Shown here piece after piece: positions 45,927-54,805 of a stretch of DNA of 64,000 bases (position 1 is its first letter; every line of letters starts with the position of its first letter). The DNA is from a virus. Location: positions 41,182 to 105,181 of the IMG/VR virus record IMGVR_UViG_3300025853_000041; one strand, given 5' to 3'. The notes below the pieces were generated by a model that saw nothing but the letters and a program-made list of their open reading frames with translations, searched no databases and had not been told where the DNA came from. Position numbers and translations under genes: made by a program.

Positions 45927-48285
45927 CTTTCTCTATTATATTATTAATTGTTTCTTTTTTTAATTTTACTACTGCTTTGACACTTGGTCTAATCAGTTTT
46001 CTGCACAGGACATAATCTACAATAGTATTAATCCTTTTTTCTGGAATATTGCAAGAATAATTACCACCTTCTACGAAGTTTAAGATAAATAAAGCATTCT
46101 CCATTTCTCTTCTATGCTCTTCAAACAAGCCTTTCATATCTTCGTTAAAATAGTTTTTATCTTCACAAAGTTGTCTTATTTCTTGTGCATATTCCAAATT
46201 CTCTTCAGATACATGTTGATTATAATAAGTACTGCTTTTAGGTCCATATTGATAAACAAAATCATTTAAAACATTCAAAGCATCTCTTAATTTAGGTGAT
46301 ATAGCATCTAAGTTATGTATTTTTGCCATTTTATCTAAATCTGGGTACTGCTCGAATATGTATTGTGCTGTTCCAATATTCCTAATTAAAGGATACTCTG
46401 GTTTCATAAGCTTATCAAAATTTATAAAATTATCTATATGTTTTAAAAGTTTTTTCTTTGTAGGAGCAATCTCAAGAAGAGTTACAGGTACTCGTCTATT
46501 CAAATATTTATATAACTTTCTTAATCCTACACTCTTTGCCTCATCGTAAATAACTAAAGATTTAAACTCTTGAGACAATTTAGACATAAAATAAGTTTTA
46601 GAATCAGAGGTCACTTTATTCCCTTGTCCATATCTTAAAGTATGAAGGTTTACATTTTGAGACCAATCAAAACCAGCTCTTTTTACAGTCTTACGCTTTA
46701 GTTTATCTGCAGCTTTAGTATCTGTAATCCATTTTTTAGGCACAATAGCATCTGAAAAAGTAGGTACAGTTTTAAAATTACCTATAATATATGCAATTAT
46801 TAGTTTAAGTGCTCTTTTATCATAATCCCAACTTTTTTTATCATACCCAAGGCGATGTCTTTCTTTTGCTCTTTCAGAATCTCTTTTAACTTCCTTAATC
46901 ACCTTTTTATAATACTTCTTGAGGTCTTTCTCTTTTTTAATAAACATCGCTCCATGCTCAAAAGTTTCCCTAATATATCTTTTTGATATATTGTTTAAAT
47001 TTCCAACATCAGAATAGAATAATTTATTAAAACTCGATTTAAGCCCATTTACTGAAGTATAAAAATTTGCATAGGTTAGTTTACCATTTTTAAGTTTATA
47101 GGACACATGGACAAGTAAAGTGCTCATTACGGTCTCTAAACTGTTCAAAAAGGAATCAGGATTATAAAATTCTCCATTATAGGTGATTTTTCTATTACCA
47201 TCTGTTAGTTTGATTTTAACATCTTCATCAGGATTATTATCACCTACAATAAAATATAAATAATCTGTATTCTTTAAAGCCTCAATATAGCTTCCCATAT
47301 TGTCGTAATCTTTGGTTTTTTCTGCTAAGGCTAGAGCCTTAATTTCCTCCAAAGCTTTCTCTAATTTAGCTTCAATAGTTGCTTTATTTTTAGTAGAATA
47401 CAATATTTCCTCTCTGTTAGGTGTCACATCTAAATCTCCAATATCAAACAATAAACTAATAGGATATTCTTTAACCTTTTGAGAATATTGGGTATCTAAA
47501 CTATCCACTCTTACTGGATATCTAACTTTACCTAATAAAAGATTTAACTCTTTTTTACTATCTAAAGTGTTTACCCAAAAATTGTCAAACTTTTTGATTT
47601 TAAAGTTATTGTATCTATATTCAATATCGACCCTATTATAATAGTAATCATCTCCATTATTTATAACATCCTCAGGAGCAATAATATACAAATTTTCAAA
47701 ATATACTAATTGAGTTTTAATTGCTTCTGCAAAACTTTTTAAATCTCCACTTTGAATATTCAATTTAACTTCTAACCCATTTCTCTCATCAGTAGCTACC
47801 TCATGTAAAAGGTCTATTGAAATAGTATTTCCATCTTTATACATCATATAGATATACTTAGTTCCCTCATAGTTTGAAGTAATATATACTATATCAGAAT
47901 ATGCTAAAGCTGAAAATCTTCCTATTCCAAATCCACCAATTTGACTATTATCTGACCTTTTTGTTGAGCTCCCAATATTTTTGTAAATAGTATTAAACCT
48001 TTCTGGGCTTAACCCTACACCGAAATCTTGAATTCTACAAAAGAGCACTCCTTCTGAACTTTTTCCTAATTCTAAGATAACAGGCTCTTCTACTCCTGCC
48101 TCTACATGAGAATCCCAAGCATTACTTACTGTCTCTCTGATAAAAGATTCAATAGGCTTTGAATATAGATTGGTTGATAAGATTGTAACTATAAAATCAA
48201 TATTACTTGTATCAATTGATACATTATTGTTCTTTATATCTCCTACTTGTACTACGTCTTTTTTCTTGTCTGTTTCAAATATCAT
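45907..48285 (-). CDS. rIIA-like protein with GHKL ATPase domain
   Basis: A 792-residue protein with an N-terminal GHKL (Hsp90/gyrase B/histidine kinase) ATP-binding domain: N-box ETVSNAWDSH (51-60), G1 DFGVG (87-91) and G2 GGFGIG (117-122). A second beta-alpha domain and a long Lys-rich C-terminal half follow. This is the arrangement of T4 rIIA. Partner: the downstream rIIB-like protein. Likely function is protection against host or prophage exclusion, inferred from T4. Confidence 0.8.
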   Translation of the reverse strand: MIFETDKKKDVVQVGDIKNNNVSIDTSNIDFIVTILSTNLYSKPIESFIRETVSNAWDSHVEAGVEEPVILELGKSSEGVLFCRIQDFGVGLSPERFNTIYKNIGSSTKRSDNSQIGGFGIGRFSALAYSDIVYITSNYEGTKYIYMMYKDGNTISIDLLHEVATDERNGLEVKLNIQSGDLKSFAEAIKTQLVYFENLYIIAPEDVINNGDDYYYNRVDIEYRYNNFKIKKFDNFWVNTLDSKKELNLLLGKVRYPVRVDSLDTQYSQKVKEYPISLLFDIGDLDVTPNREEILYSTKNKATIEAKLEKALEEIKALALAEKTKDYDNMGSYIEALKNTDYLYFIVGDNNPDEDVKIKLTDGNRKITYNGEFYNPDSFLNSLETVMSTLLVHVSYKLKNGKLTYANFYTSVNGLKSSFNKLFYSDVGNLNNISKRYIRETFEHGAMFIKKEKDLKKYYKKVIKEVKRDSERAKERHRLGYDKKSWDYDKRALKLIIAYIIGNFKTVPTFSDAIVPKKWITDTKAADKLKRKTVKRAGFDWSQNVNLHTLRYGQGNKVTSDSKTYFMSKLSQEFKSLVIYDEAKSVGLRKLYKYLNRRVPVTLLEIAPTKKKLLKHIDNFINFDKLMKPEYPLIRNIGTAQYIFEQYPDLDKMAKIHNLDAISPKLRDALNVLNDFVYQYGPKSSTYYNQHVSEENLEYAQEIRQLCEDKNYFNEDMKGLFEEHRREMENALFILNFVEGGNYSCNIPEKRINTIVDYVLCRKLIRPSVKAVVKLKKETINNIIEKDENNTN

Positions 48286-48289
48286 TTTA

Positions 48290-49009
48290 TTACCAATTTA
48301 TTGTACCTAAGCTCTTGAGTCTTAGGATTGTGTTAGTTAAATAAAAACCATCATTTGAAAAACTATCATCAGCATTTTCAAAAAATGTAGAAGCTGGGTG
48401 ACTACCTGGAATAACATAATTTAATTTGTCATCCACAATAATCTCTTCTATGGTTTCTTTATCATACTTTGATGTTATCAAAGGGTTTTCTATTTTTGTG
48501 ATGAAACTTATAGGGTCTGCTCCCCACAACATCCATACACAAGGATTAGCGTGACTAATATAAGAAACAACAGTTTCTATAAAGTTTCGCCAATTTAACC
48601 TATGACTGTAAGCTTTTCCTATCTCAACAGTCAAAGCAGTATTTAGCAAAAATACTCCTTGCTTCTCCCATTTTTCTAAAGTGTTCCATTCACTTGATTG
48701 TTCTAAAGACCAATAAACTGTTCTAACAACTTCTTGTCTTATTTTTTCAAGGATATTTGGGGATTTTGCATCTCTTTTGACTCCATAAGCCAATCCATTA
48801 GCAGTCCTTGGTAAAGGATATGGTTCTTGTCCTAATATTACCACTTTAATGTCTTTTACAGGCATCTCAAAAACTCTAAAAATTAGAGATAATTCAGGCT
48901 GTATAGACATAGTATTAAGACTTTCGAGAAATTCAACCATAGGCTCTTTATAAGCCAAGCTATGTAATAATGGTATCCAAGATTCATGCACATTTTTAAA
49001 TAGATTCAT
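48290..49009 (-). CDS. ung: Uracil-DNA glycosylase, family 1, with altered catalytic motif
   Basis: A 239-residue enzyme of the UNG family, which removes uracil from DNA. Motifs: VVILGQEPYP (57-65) in place of the usual GQDPYH, LLNTALTVE, and GSHPASTFF with the catalytic-loop His kept. The water-activating Asp is Glu62 and the following His is Pro65, so activity may be reduced or altered. The fold is otherwise complete. It overlaps the primase stop by four bases. dUTPase in the same module would lower uracil incorporation. Confidence 0.85.
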   Translation of the reverse strand: MNLFKNVHESWIPLLHSLAYKEPMVEFLESLNTMSIQPELSLIFRVFEMPVKDIKVVILGQEPYPLPRTANGLAYGVKRDAKSPNILEKIRQEVVRTVYWSLEQSSEWNTLEKWEKQGVFLLNTALTVEIGKAYSHRLNWRNFIETVVSYISHANPCVWMLWGADPISFITKIENPLITSKYDKETIEEIIVDDKLNYVIPGSHPASTFFENADDSFSNDGFYLTNTILRLKSLGTINW

Positions 49010-50082
49010 AATAATATTCTTTTAGCTTTTAAAAAATTAATTAATTCTTGTCGTCCCTTTTTGTGTATTAAATCTGAAGGGTCAGATATCTTTTTTGCCA
49101 AACACCATTCTGGCAAATATACGCTTCTAGCTTTATTATCAGAAGGGTAGTTTATTAAATTGACAAGGTCCTGAGCAGCTTTTATACCTGCTGCATCATT
49201 GTCAAAAAGTACTACTACCTCATCAAAACTATCCACCAAGTTCCAAAAAGCATTACTTTTTGGGAACATTCCTTCATTTTGTAACCATCTCACATTAAGC
49301 CCCAGGTTTCTTAATACTCTGAAATCTTTATATGACTTGGTTATGACTAATAGTCTGCCTGATTTGATAGGAGAAAGCATTCCTCCTACATCATCTGCAG
49401 TACAATTTGTTATGAATCTTTTACTTCCTTTTTGCTTAGGTCTGTAAATTTTCTTATTTCCACTCTCAAATTCAGTGTAAGCATATGCAATATCCTTTAC
49501 TCTGAACATATGGTCTCCTGTCTTAGTATTGAAAAGCTTAAACTTTCTAATAGGAAAAACTTTATCTTCTATTAGGTTGTCTTTAGAGATTAAATATCTG
49601 TGTTCCCAAAAATTTCTATCAACTATTAAGAAATCTCTGGTATTCATTAGTATTTTTACTCTCTTCTTTTCTTTTTTTAAGGAAGGTCTAGTGTAAACTT
49701 TGTGTATTATGTCATGTTTAACATCTTTACCATCAATTAGCTTAGCTTTTATGAATTCTAAAGTCTTATAGAAATTAGGTAATCCAAAATAAACCATAAC
49801 TGCATCAAAGCAATCGATATTTGACATCTTTACACCATTTATAACTCTTGTATCAGCAAAATCAGTAAACCTTAATTTATTTGTATTAAGGTCTATTTCA
49901 AACCAGCATCCAGGTGAGTTGTCTTCTCTAAATGGAGAAGTAATATACTCAAACTCAACAGGCTTAAAACCAAAGACTAATTGGAATATGTCTTCTTGTG
50001 AGACATATTCCAATATTTTGTCTTTGCTAATAAAACCACTTTCTATTATGTCAGTATCAGTAGTTCTATTAAATTCTGCCAT
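49006..50082 (-). CDS. DnaG-like primase with TOPRIM domain
   Basis: A 358-residue protein. The N-terminal 100 residues follow the primase zinc-finger fold pattern (SPFREDNSPGCWFEI, then LRFTDFAD) but have lost the zinc cysteines. The TOPRIM domain has VVVLFDNDAAGIKAA (D-x-D), but motif I reads LLVITKSYKDF, where DnaG has a Glu. The T-K-S-x-K-D form is, from memory, common in Bacteroides-phage primases. It should lay RNA primers for the phage polymerase, near the DnaB-like helicase. It overlaps the glycosylase by four bases. Confidence 0.8.
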   Translation of the reverse strand: MAEFNRTTDTDIIESGFISKDKILEYVSQEDIFQLVFGFKPVEFEYITSPFREDNSPGCWFEIDLNTNKLRFTDFADTRVINGVKMSNIDCFDAVMVYFGLPNFYKTLEFIKAKLIDGKDVKHDIIHKVYTRPSLKKEKKRVKILMNTRDFLIVDRNFWEHRYLISKDNLIEDKVFPIRKFKLFNTKTGDHMFRVKDIAYAYTEFESGNKKIYRPKQKGSKRFITNCTADDVGGMLSPIKSGRLLVITKSYKDFRVLRNLGLNVRWLQNEGMFPKSNAFWNLVDSFDEVVVLFDNDAAGIKAAQDLVNLINYPSDNKARSVYLPEWCLAKKISDPSDLIHKKGRQELINFLKAKRILL

Positions 50083-50093
50083 CTACAATAATT

Positions 50094-50849
50094 TTACCAT
50101 TGAGATTTTACAGCAGTTACACCAGCACTAGCTGCAGCAGCAGTAGCAGGCTCTTCACCTTCTATTTGCTGAATAGCTTTATTACTTTTCATGAAGTTTT
50201 CACTTCTTGTGAATGGGTGCTCATTACCAGCTCCATCAACATAACGAAGCCCAGCTTCATCAGCAGGATTGAAAGCTCCACCAACAGGTGCAATATGAGG
50301 AGCCAAGAAACGACCACCTTTCATATTTTTAGGTAATTGAAGGAAAGTTCTTTCATTACCTTCACCAATATTCCACTGATATTCTAAGAATACATCTACT
50401 GGAATTGTAGCAAAATTTCCTGGTTTGATACCACACATAGCAGTAGCCCAAGTTGCAAAATTGGTAACATTACCATTTTGCAAAGCACTTTTAATTTGGT
50501 CTTCTGTTGCACCTAATGCTTTTACAGCATGCACAATTACAGCTTCTCGCTGAGCTTTCTCTGCATTGTAAAGTTCATTATACCCTGGTTCACCTTCAGA
50601 GATTTTATTATCTCCTTTGAATAGGTCTCCTGTGATATCATAGATACGACTTCTGAATTCCTTTTCACCAATTTTGACAGTTATGTCAATAGCATCAGCT
50701 AATGATTCATCTGCTCCTGCATTTGGGTTATACTCTAATTTGGTAATATTAACTGCTTGGTTAAGACCAAATCTACCACCTTGTTTACTTTTTAGTGAGT
50801 CATCATTATCATTCTGATATCCCCAACTTGTTTTTGTGTTTTCACTCAT
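50094..50849 (-). CDS. SSB-like single-strand DNA-binding protein
   Basis: A 251-residue protein starting MSENTKTSWGYQ. Middle strands (about 30-70, KEFRSRIYDITGDLFKG) and the WATAMCGIKPG region fit the single-strand binding proteins described for crAss-like phages. The C-terminus is Ala-rich (EPATAAAASAG) and ends in aromatic Trp. It lies between primase and an acidic-tailed protein in the replication block. The call rests on family memory and position; no canonical OB-fold motif is proven. Confidence 0.55.
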   Translation of the reverse strand: MSENTKTSWGYQNDNDDSLKSKQGGRFGLNQAVNITKLEYNPNAGADESLADAIDITVKIGEKEFRSRIYDITGDLFKGDNKISEGEPGYNELYNAEKAQREAVIVHAVKALGATEDQIKSALQNGNVTNFATWATAMCGIKPGNFATIPVDVFLEYQWNIGEGNERTFLQLPKNMKGGRFLAPHIAPVGGAFNPADEAGLRYVDGAGNEHPFTRSENFMKSNKAIQQIEGEEPATAAAASAGVTAVKSQW

Positions 50850-50886
50850 TTTTTACTAATTTTTTAATATATTAAAATTAAAACTC

Positions 50887-51282
50887 TTAATGCCAAGTTG
50901 CCTTGGGTATTTCTTGTGTTTCTTCTACTTCTTCTTCTACTTCGTCTTCTACTTCTTCTTCTGTTTCTTCCATTGTAGTATTGGAAACTTCATCTTCATC
51001 TGCAACAATTTCCATAGTAGGCTCAGAACCTTTAACTTCTTCAGCAACAACATCAATATTATTTACTGTTTCGCATTCAGTCTCATCTTCAACAATAACA
51101 AATGCTGCAGCTTTTGGTTTTTTTGTTTTCTTACCCTTTAATTCTGGGTGTTTAAACAGTTGTCCTAACTCAGTTTTGTTAAGTCCATAATGAAGTCTGA
51201 TTTCTTCTCTGGTTTGACCATTGCTTAGCATGTCTAAGACTTGTTTGATGCCTATTACTGGCGTTTCTTTTTTTGTGCTCAT
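50887..51282 (-). CDS. HTH protein with long acidic tail
   Basis: A 131-residue protein. Residues about 10-45 (IKQVLDMLSNGQTREEIRLHYG, with GLNKTELGQLFKH) form a helix-turn-helix. A short basic linker (KGKKTKKPKAAA) follows. From about 67 the chain is strongly acidic, with a Glu/Val repeat (EEEVEDEVEEEVEE), reflected in the low-complexity CTT-type repeat at about 50919-50972. An acidic tail next to a basic HTH recalls SSB tails or DNA mimics that recruit partners. It sits between the SSB-like and Sak4-like genes. Confidence 0.6.
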   Translation of the reverse strand: MSTKKETPVIGIKQVLDMLSNGQTREEIRLHYGLNKTELGQLFKHPELKGKKTKKPKAAAFVIVEDETECETVNNIDVVAEEVKGSEPTMEIVADEDEVSNTTMEETEEEVEDEVEEEVEETQEIPKATWH

Positions 51283-51284
51283 AA

Positions 51285-51956
51285 TTAATATGTTTTTAAT
51301 GCATCGATTACTACATTGTAATCATTTTCAATTTTGCCATCAAATAATCCCATTGGGCTTCTGGCTGTGTTATACCCATTGTTCTGTGTTTCAAGAATAA
51401 AGTTTAAATCATCTCCTTCTTTCTCAACATTTGCATAAAATACTGCTTCAAGTTTACCTTCAATTTGCATTTTATTAGCTAAGTTTCCAAGAGTCTTTAA
51501 TCTTATTCTTGTTTCTGCTCCTTCTTTATAAGTCTCAGTGTGACCTGTAAGAATAGCATATCTTTCCTCTTCAAACATCTCTTTTTCAAGACCTACTTTA
51601 ATATGCTCTATAATCTCTGCATAAGATTTAGGAATTATATGGAATGGAGCAATAGGAGCTATTTTCTTCCCATACTCTAATTTTCCACCTTTCCATACTG
51701 GATTCTTATTATCAGCATTATACCATATATTTGTTTTTGAAGGTAAGTTTCTCATCCCTGTGCTTTTACCCACCCCAGGTGGTCCAAGTATCAAAGCAAT
51801 CTCAAAACCTAATTCTTGTAAATCAATTATGAAACGATAAATCTCAGTTCCATAATCTTTCCATTTATCATGTCCAGGTTTCTTTTTGTCTAACATATAT
51901 TGATTTTCCTGAATTTGAGTCAGTGTATCAACACATATTGTGCTTATTTTTGTCAT
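51285..51956 (-). CDS. Sak4-like AAA ATPase with permuted motif order
   Basis: A 223-residue protein of the Sak4/AAA_24 type, RecA-like ATPases that help single-strand annealing. The expected pieces are all present but in a different order. A Walker B-like strand and its follow-on come first (ICVDTLTQIQ at 7-16, KWKDYGTEIYRFI at 31-43). The P-loop LGPPGVGKS (57-65) and NIWYNADNK come second. TGHTETY (137-143) and the EGKLEAVFYANVE segment come last. In usual members the P-loop is first and the VDTLT segment lies just before TGH. The gene is complete and fits tightly between neighbours. Confidence 0.75.
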   Translation of the reverse strand: MTKISTICVDTLTQIQENQYMLDKKKPGHDKWKDYGTEIYRFIIDLQELGFEIALILGPPGVGKSTGMRNLPSKTNIWYNADNKNPVWKGGKLEYGKKIAPIAPFHIIPKSYAEIIEHIKVGLEKEMFEEERYAILTGHTETYKEGAETRIRLKTLGNLANKMQIEGKLEAVFYANVEKEGDDLNFILETQNNGYNTARSPMGLFDGKIENDYNVVIDALKTY

Positions 51957-51965
51957 AGTTATCTT

Positions 51966-53084
51966 TTAATTTAATAATTTAAAACTCTTCAGACCACCAA
52001 ACATATCAGTTCTGAAATGCTGTGGAAATTCGCAATGCCTACTTTCTACTAAATGAATAGTTCTTAGATTAGGAAATATTGGATTGTCTCTACTATCTCT
52101 AATTATAGTTCCAAAATGCTTTTTAAGATTATATCTTTGGTCATTTGGGTTAAAAATTGTAAACACATAATCTGCATCCTCTGCTAAGTTTCCTGTGTCC
52201 TTAATGTCATCACTACCTGGGAACAACATATCACCAAACTCTTTCATTCTTCCTATCTCTGATAAGCCTCTGTTTAAGTGAATGATATGTGCAAATGTGT
52301 AGTTACACCAATTTCTTAACTCAACACTGTATTCAATGAATTTATCTACTGTCTGTTTCATTTGAAAACCTCTTTCAGGAAGTAATTTCCTAAGGTGGTC
52401 AGTAATGATTATAGTGTATCTATCAGGTGTATTAGGTTTGTATCCTGTAATCCTTACAGATTTACCATATTTTTGTGTGATAAATTTTCCATCTTTTTCA
52501 GCATGTCTTTTAAGATACTTGTAAATTCCTGTGGGATTGTCCTTTTCTTCTATAAATGTTATGAATCCTTTTTCTATTTGCTCACCATTGGAGCTGTATT
52601 CCCCAAATAAGGGTATGATTCTATCTTTATATATTTTTTGGACAAGTTCAAAAATCTCTGGTTTAACCTTAATAACTTTTGCATCATCATCTTGCAACCT
52701 TCCTCTAAGATAATCAGGAGATAAGCCAATTACATTTTCACCATCTTTAGTGACACCCTCTGGGAGAGTAATTGTTTCTACACCATAATCATGATAGAGG
52801 AAATAGGTAGCAAAATCAAATTCTTTGGATACTCTGTCAAGTTCAAAAGAAAAATAAATCCATTCAATAGGAATATTAAAAGCCATTGCTTGTAAGAAAG
52901 GTTGAATCACAAATGCATAATCTACAAATGTACTTTTTCCTGCCTTTGGAGCTGCAGCAATACCATATATTCTGCCTCTTTGGACTCCATTAATAGCTTT
53001 AGAAATATTCATTAATCCTTCTCCCATTGGTAGTCCTTTATTACCACCTGTTTGACCCTTTTTATATTCTTCTATGAAATTCAT
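51966..53084 (-). CDS. DnaB/KaiC-like replicative helicase ATPase
   Basis: A 372-residue RecA-fold protein. Walker A is APKAGKST (45-52), then YFSFELDR (motif 1a), YTIIITDH (Walker B) and HIIHLNRG (motif H3). This is the core of DnaB-family hexameric helicases; no N-terminal DnaB domain precedes it, so a loader or primase interaction would differ from bacterial DnaB. The primase gene lies in the same operon. Likely the replication-fork helicase. Confidence 0.75.
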   Translation of the reverse strand: MNFIEEYKKGQTGGNKGLPMGEGLMNISKAINGVQRGRIYGIAAAPKAGKSTFVDYAFVIQPFLQAMAFNIPIEWIYFSFELDRVSKEFDFATYFLYHDYGVETITLPEGVTKDGENVIGLSPDYLRGRLQDDDAKVIKVKPEIFELVQKIYKDRIIPLFGEYSSNGEQIEKGFITFIEEKDNPTGIYKYLKRHAEKDGKFITQKYGKSVRITGYKPNTPDRYTIIITDHLRKLLPERGFQMKQTVDKFIEYSVELRNWCNYTFAHIIHLNRGLSEIGRMKEFGDMLFPGSDDIKDTGNLAEDADYVFTIFNPNDQRYNLKKHFGTIIRDSRDNPIFPNLRTIHLVESRHCEFPQHFRTDMFGGLKSFKLLN

Positions 53085-53675
53085 TTATTTACTTCTTCTT
53101 GTTCTTTTTTTAGGTGCTTCTGGAATATCTTCAACAACAACAGTAGCAGGCTCTATTGCCTGAGGTTTTGGTGGTGGTGAAGCTTTATATGTCACAGCAA
53201 CAACATTAAATTCAGATAATACGTCTTTAAGGACAGGTAATACATCCTTCCAAGAGCCTCCACCTATACCACAACCAATCTGAGGAACATAGACAGTAAA
53301 TGTATGTCTTTGTTCAGGTGGTATTGTAAAAGTTAAAGCTTTGATGGAAGTTTTTAGAGCATCTATATCAAAATTTGCTCCTGGATTATATTGAGTATAT
53401 AAGTTTGCACCTATTTTCAATTGGTCCTGTGTATCAGCCAATACTACTGCACTAAAGCTTCCAAACCTTTGTGTAGCTAATCTTGAATCATATTGGTCCA
53501 GATAAAAAAGGGGAGGAATATTGTGCCTTATTTGAGCTGCAATCCCTGCTCCCATTTGTTTTTGACAATTTGCTCCATGCATTATGATAGCACTTGTCTC
53601 GCTTTTGAAGAATAGCTCAATAGCATCCCCTTCAACCTCTACAAATGTAGGGCTTTTTTTCTTATTTTCACTCAT
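53085..53675 (-). CDS. Macro-domain protein
   Basis: A 196-residue protein with a macro domain: IIMHGANCQKQMGAGIA (30-46) and VPQIGCGIGGGSW (about 129-141), the two loops that bind ADP-ribose or related ligands. The C-terminal tail is Pro-rich and ends in a basic cluster (KKRTRRSK). Macro domains bind or hydrolyse ADP-ribose conjugates. Two roles are possible: reversing host ADP-ribosylation or NAD-derived signals used in anti-phage defence, or handling tRNA-processing phosphates. Neither can be chosen from sequence. Confidence 0.8.
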   Translation of the reverse strand: MSENKKKSPTFVEVEGDAIELFFKSETSAIIMHGANCQKQMGAGIAAQIRHNIPPLFYLDQYDSRLATQRFGSFSAVVLADTQDQLKIGANLYTQYNPGANFDIDALKTSIKALTFTIPPEQRHTFTVYVPQIGCGIGGGSWKDVLPVLKDVLSEFNVVAVTYKASPPPKPQAIEPATVVVEDIPEAPKKRTRRSK

Positions 53676-53714
53676 AAATTTTAATTATTTTATTAATATT
53701 TTAATAATAATACT

Positions 53715-54788
53715 CTACTTTTCATCTCGCCATGAGTCGAAAAATGCATGCCTTGGGAAGTCTTTGATAGGGGGCATTCCTGTATATTTGAAACTTTTCC
53801 CAATGTAGTTTTCTTTGTTATCTAAAAGTTCTCTTCTGGCATCATGGTCAAAACCATTTAGTCCAACACAGAAAGTTCCTTTTCCTTCAAATTCTACTAC
53901 AAAACCTTTAGCCATTCCACTAGGAATTCTATCAGCTTTTAATTGAGAAGTCTTACTTCTACCTAATTCATTAACTGTTTTCTCAACACCCTCTTTTACC
54001 ATTGTGGCTTCTTCCACATCTAGTATCACACCATCATACTCATTTTTATCATCCTTCATTTTCAGAAGAGTACCTTGATTTAAGGTTGACCTTCCAAATT
54101 TATATGGATGAGTGCTATGAGTAAGTACAAGACCTTCATATCCTTGTTCAAGATTATATTCATATAGAGAATATAGGTCTTCAATAGACTCTGGTTTCAT
54201 TCTATCTGGCATTCTAAGATACATCTCTTCAAAACTATATAAACATAATCTTTTGAAAGCTTCTTGCCATCTCTCTTTGAATCCTATCAAATCTGGTCTG
54301 TCAGTGATAATAAAATCAAATGCAAAACACTCCAAATCTTCATGAAATGTAGTTAAGAATTTAATATCTTTACCTCTGTACTTTTCTTGAAATGCTTCAG
54401 GTTTTTTCTCTTTCATCTTTGTAAGCTCATCGATATAATCCTGTGTAGTTACATCAGATTTAGAGAAAAACCTAAATATTTCATTGAATGGCATTCCATG
54501 CATATAGAATTCACCTTCAAGAATAATATTATTATCCAAGCAAACTTGATTCAGTTTAGCAAATCTTGCCTTAACAAGGTCACTTCCTGGTTCTTTCAGG
54601 CTTCTGGTTAAAACTTTTGGTCCTAAACCAAATTCCATTCTACATCCATCTTTCTTTGGAAAGATTATGTATTCTTCAATCCCACCATTCTTGGCAATTG
54701 TTGCTTCAAATGCTGTCTTATCAAATGACCCATCTTTAGGGGCATTTGGTATTAAATTCGGTTTAAACTTTATTGGTATATTTCCCAT
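53715..54788 (-). CDS. ATP-dependent DNA ligase
   Basis: A 357-residue ligase that seals nicks using ATP. Motif I K-K-D-G-C-R (Lys45 is the adenylated residue), motif III LEGEFY, motif IV YEGLVL, and motif V LLKMKDD are all present, followed by an OB-fold region (KGFVVEFEGKGTFCVG). It is small, like T7 ligase. It lies between replication genes. Confidence 0.9.
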   Translation of the reverse strand: MGNIPIKFKPNLIPNAPKDGSFDKTAFEATIAKNGGIEEYIIFPKKDGCRMEFGLGPKVLTRSLKEPGSDLVKARFAKLNQVCLDNNIILEGEFYMHGMPFNEIFRFFSKSDVTTQDYIDELTKMKEKKPEAFQEKYRGKDIKFLTTFHEDLECFAFDFIITDRPDLIGFKERWQEAFKRLCLYSFEEMYLRMPDRMKPESIEDLYSLYEYNLEQGYEGLVLTHSTHPYKFGRSTLNQGTLLKMKDDKNEYDGVILDVEEATMVKEGVEKTVNELGRSKTSQLKADRIPSGMAKGFVVEFEGKGTFCVGLNGFDHDARRELLDNKENYIGKSFKYTGMPPIKDFPRHAFFDSWRDEK

Positions 54789-54805
54789 ATTTTGTGTATT
54801 TTATG

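Noticed and set aside
50890-51190. Ser/Phe-rich plus-strand ORFs
   Set aside because: They are reverse shadows of the Glu-rich repeat in the minus-strand HTH gene.
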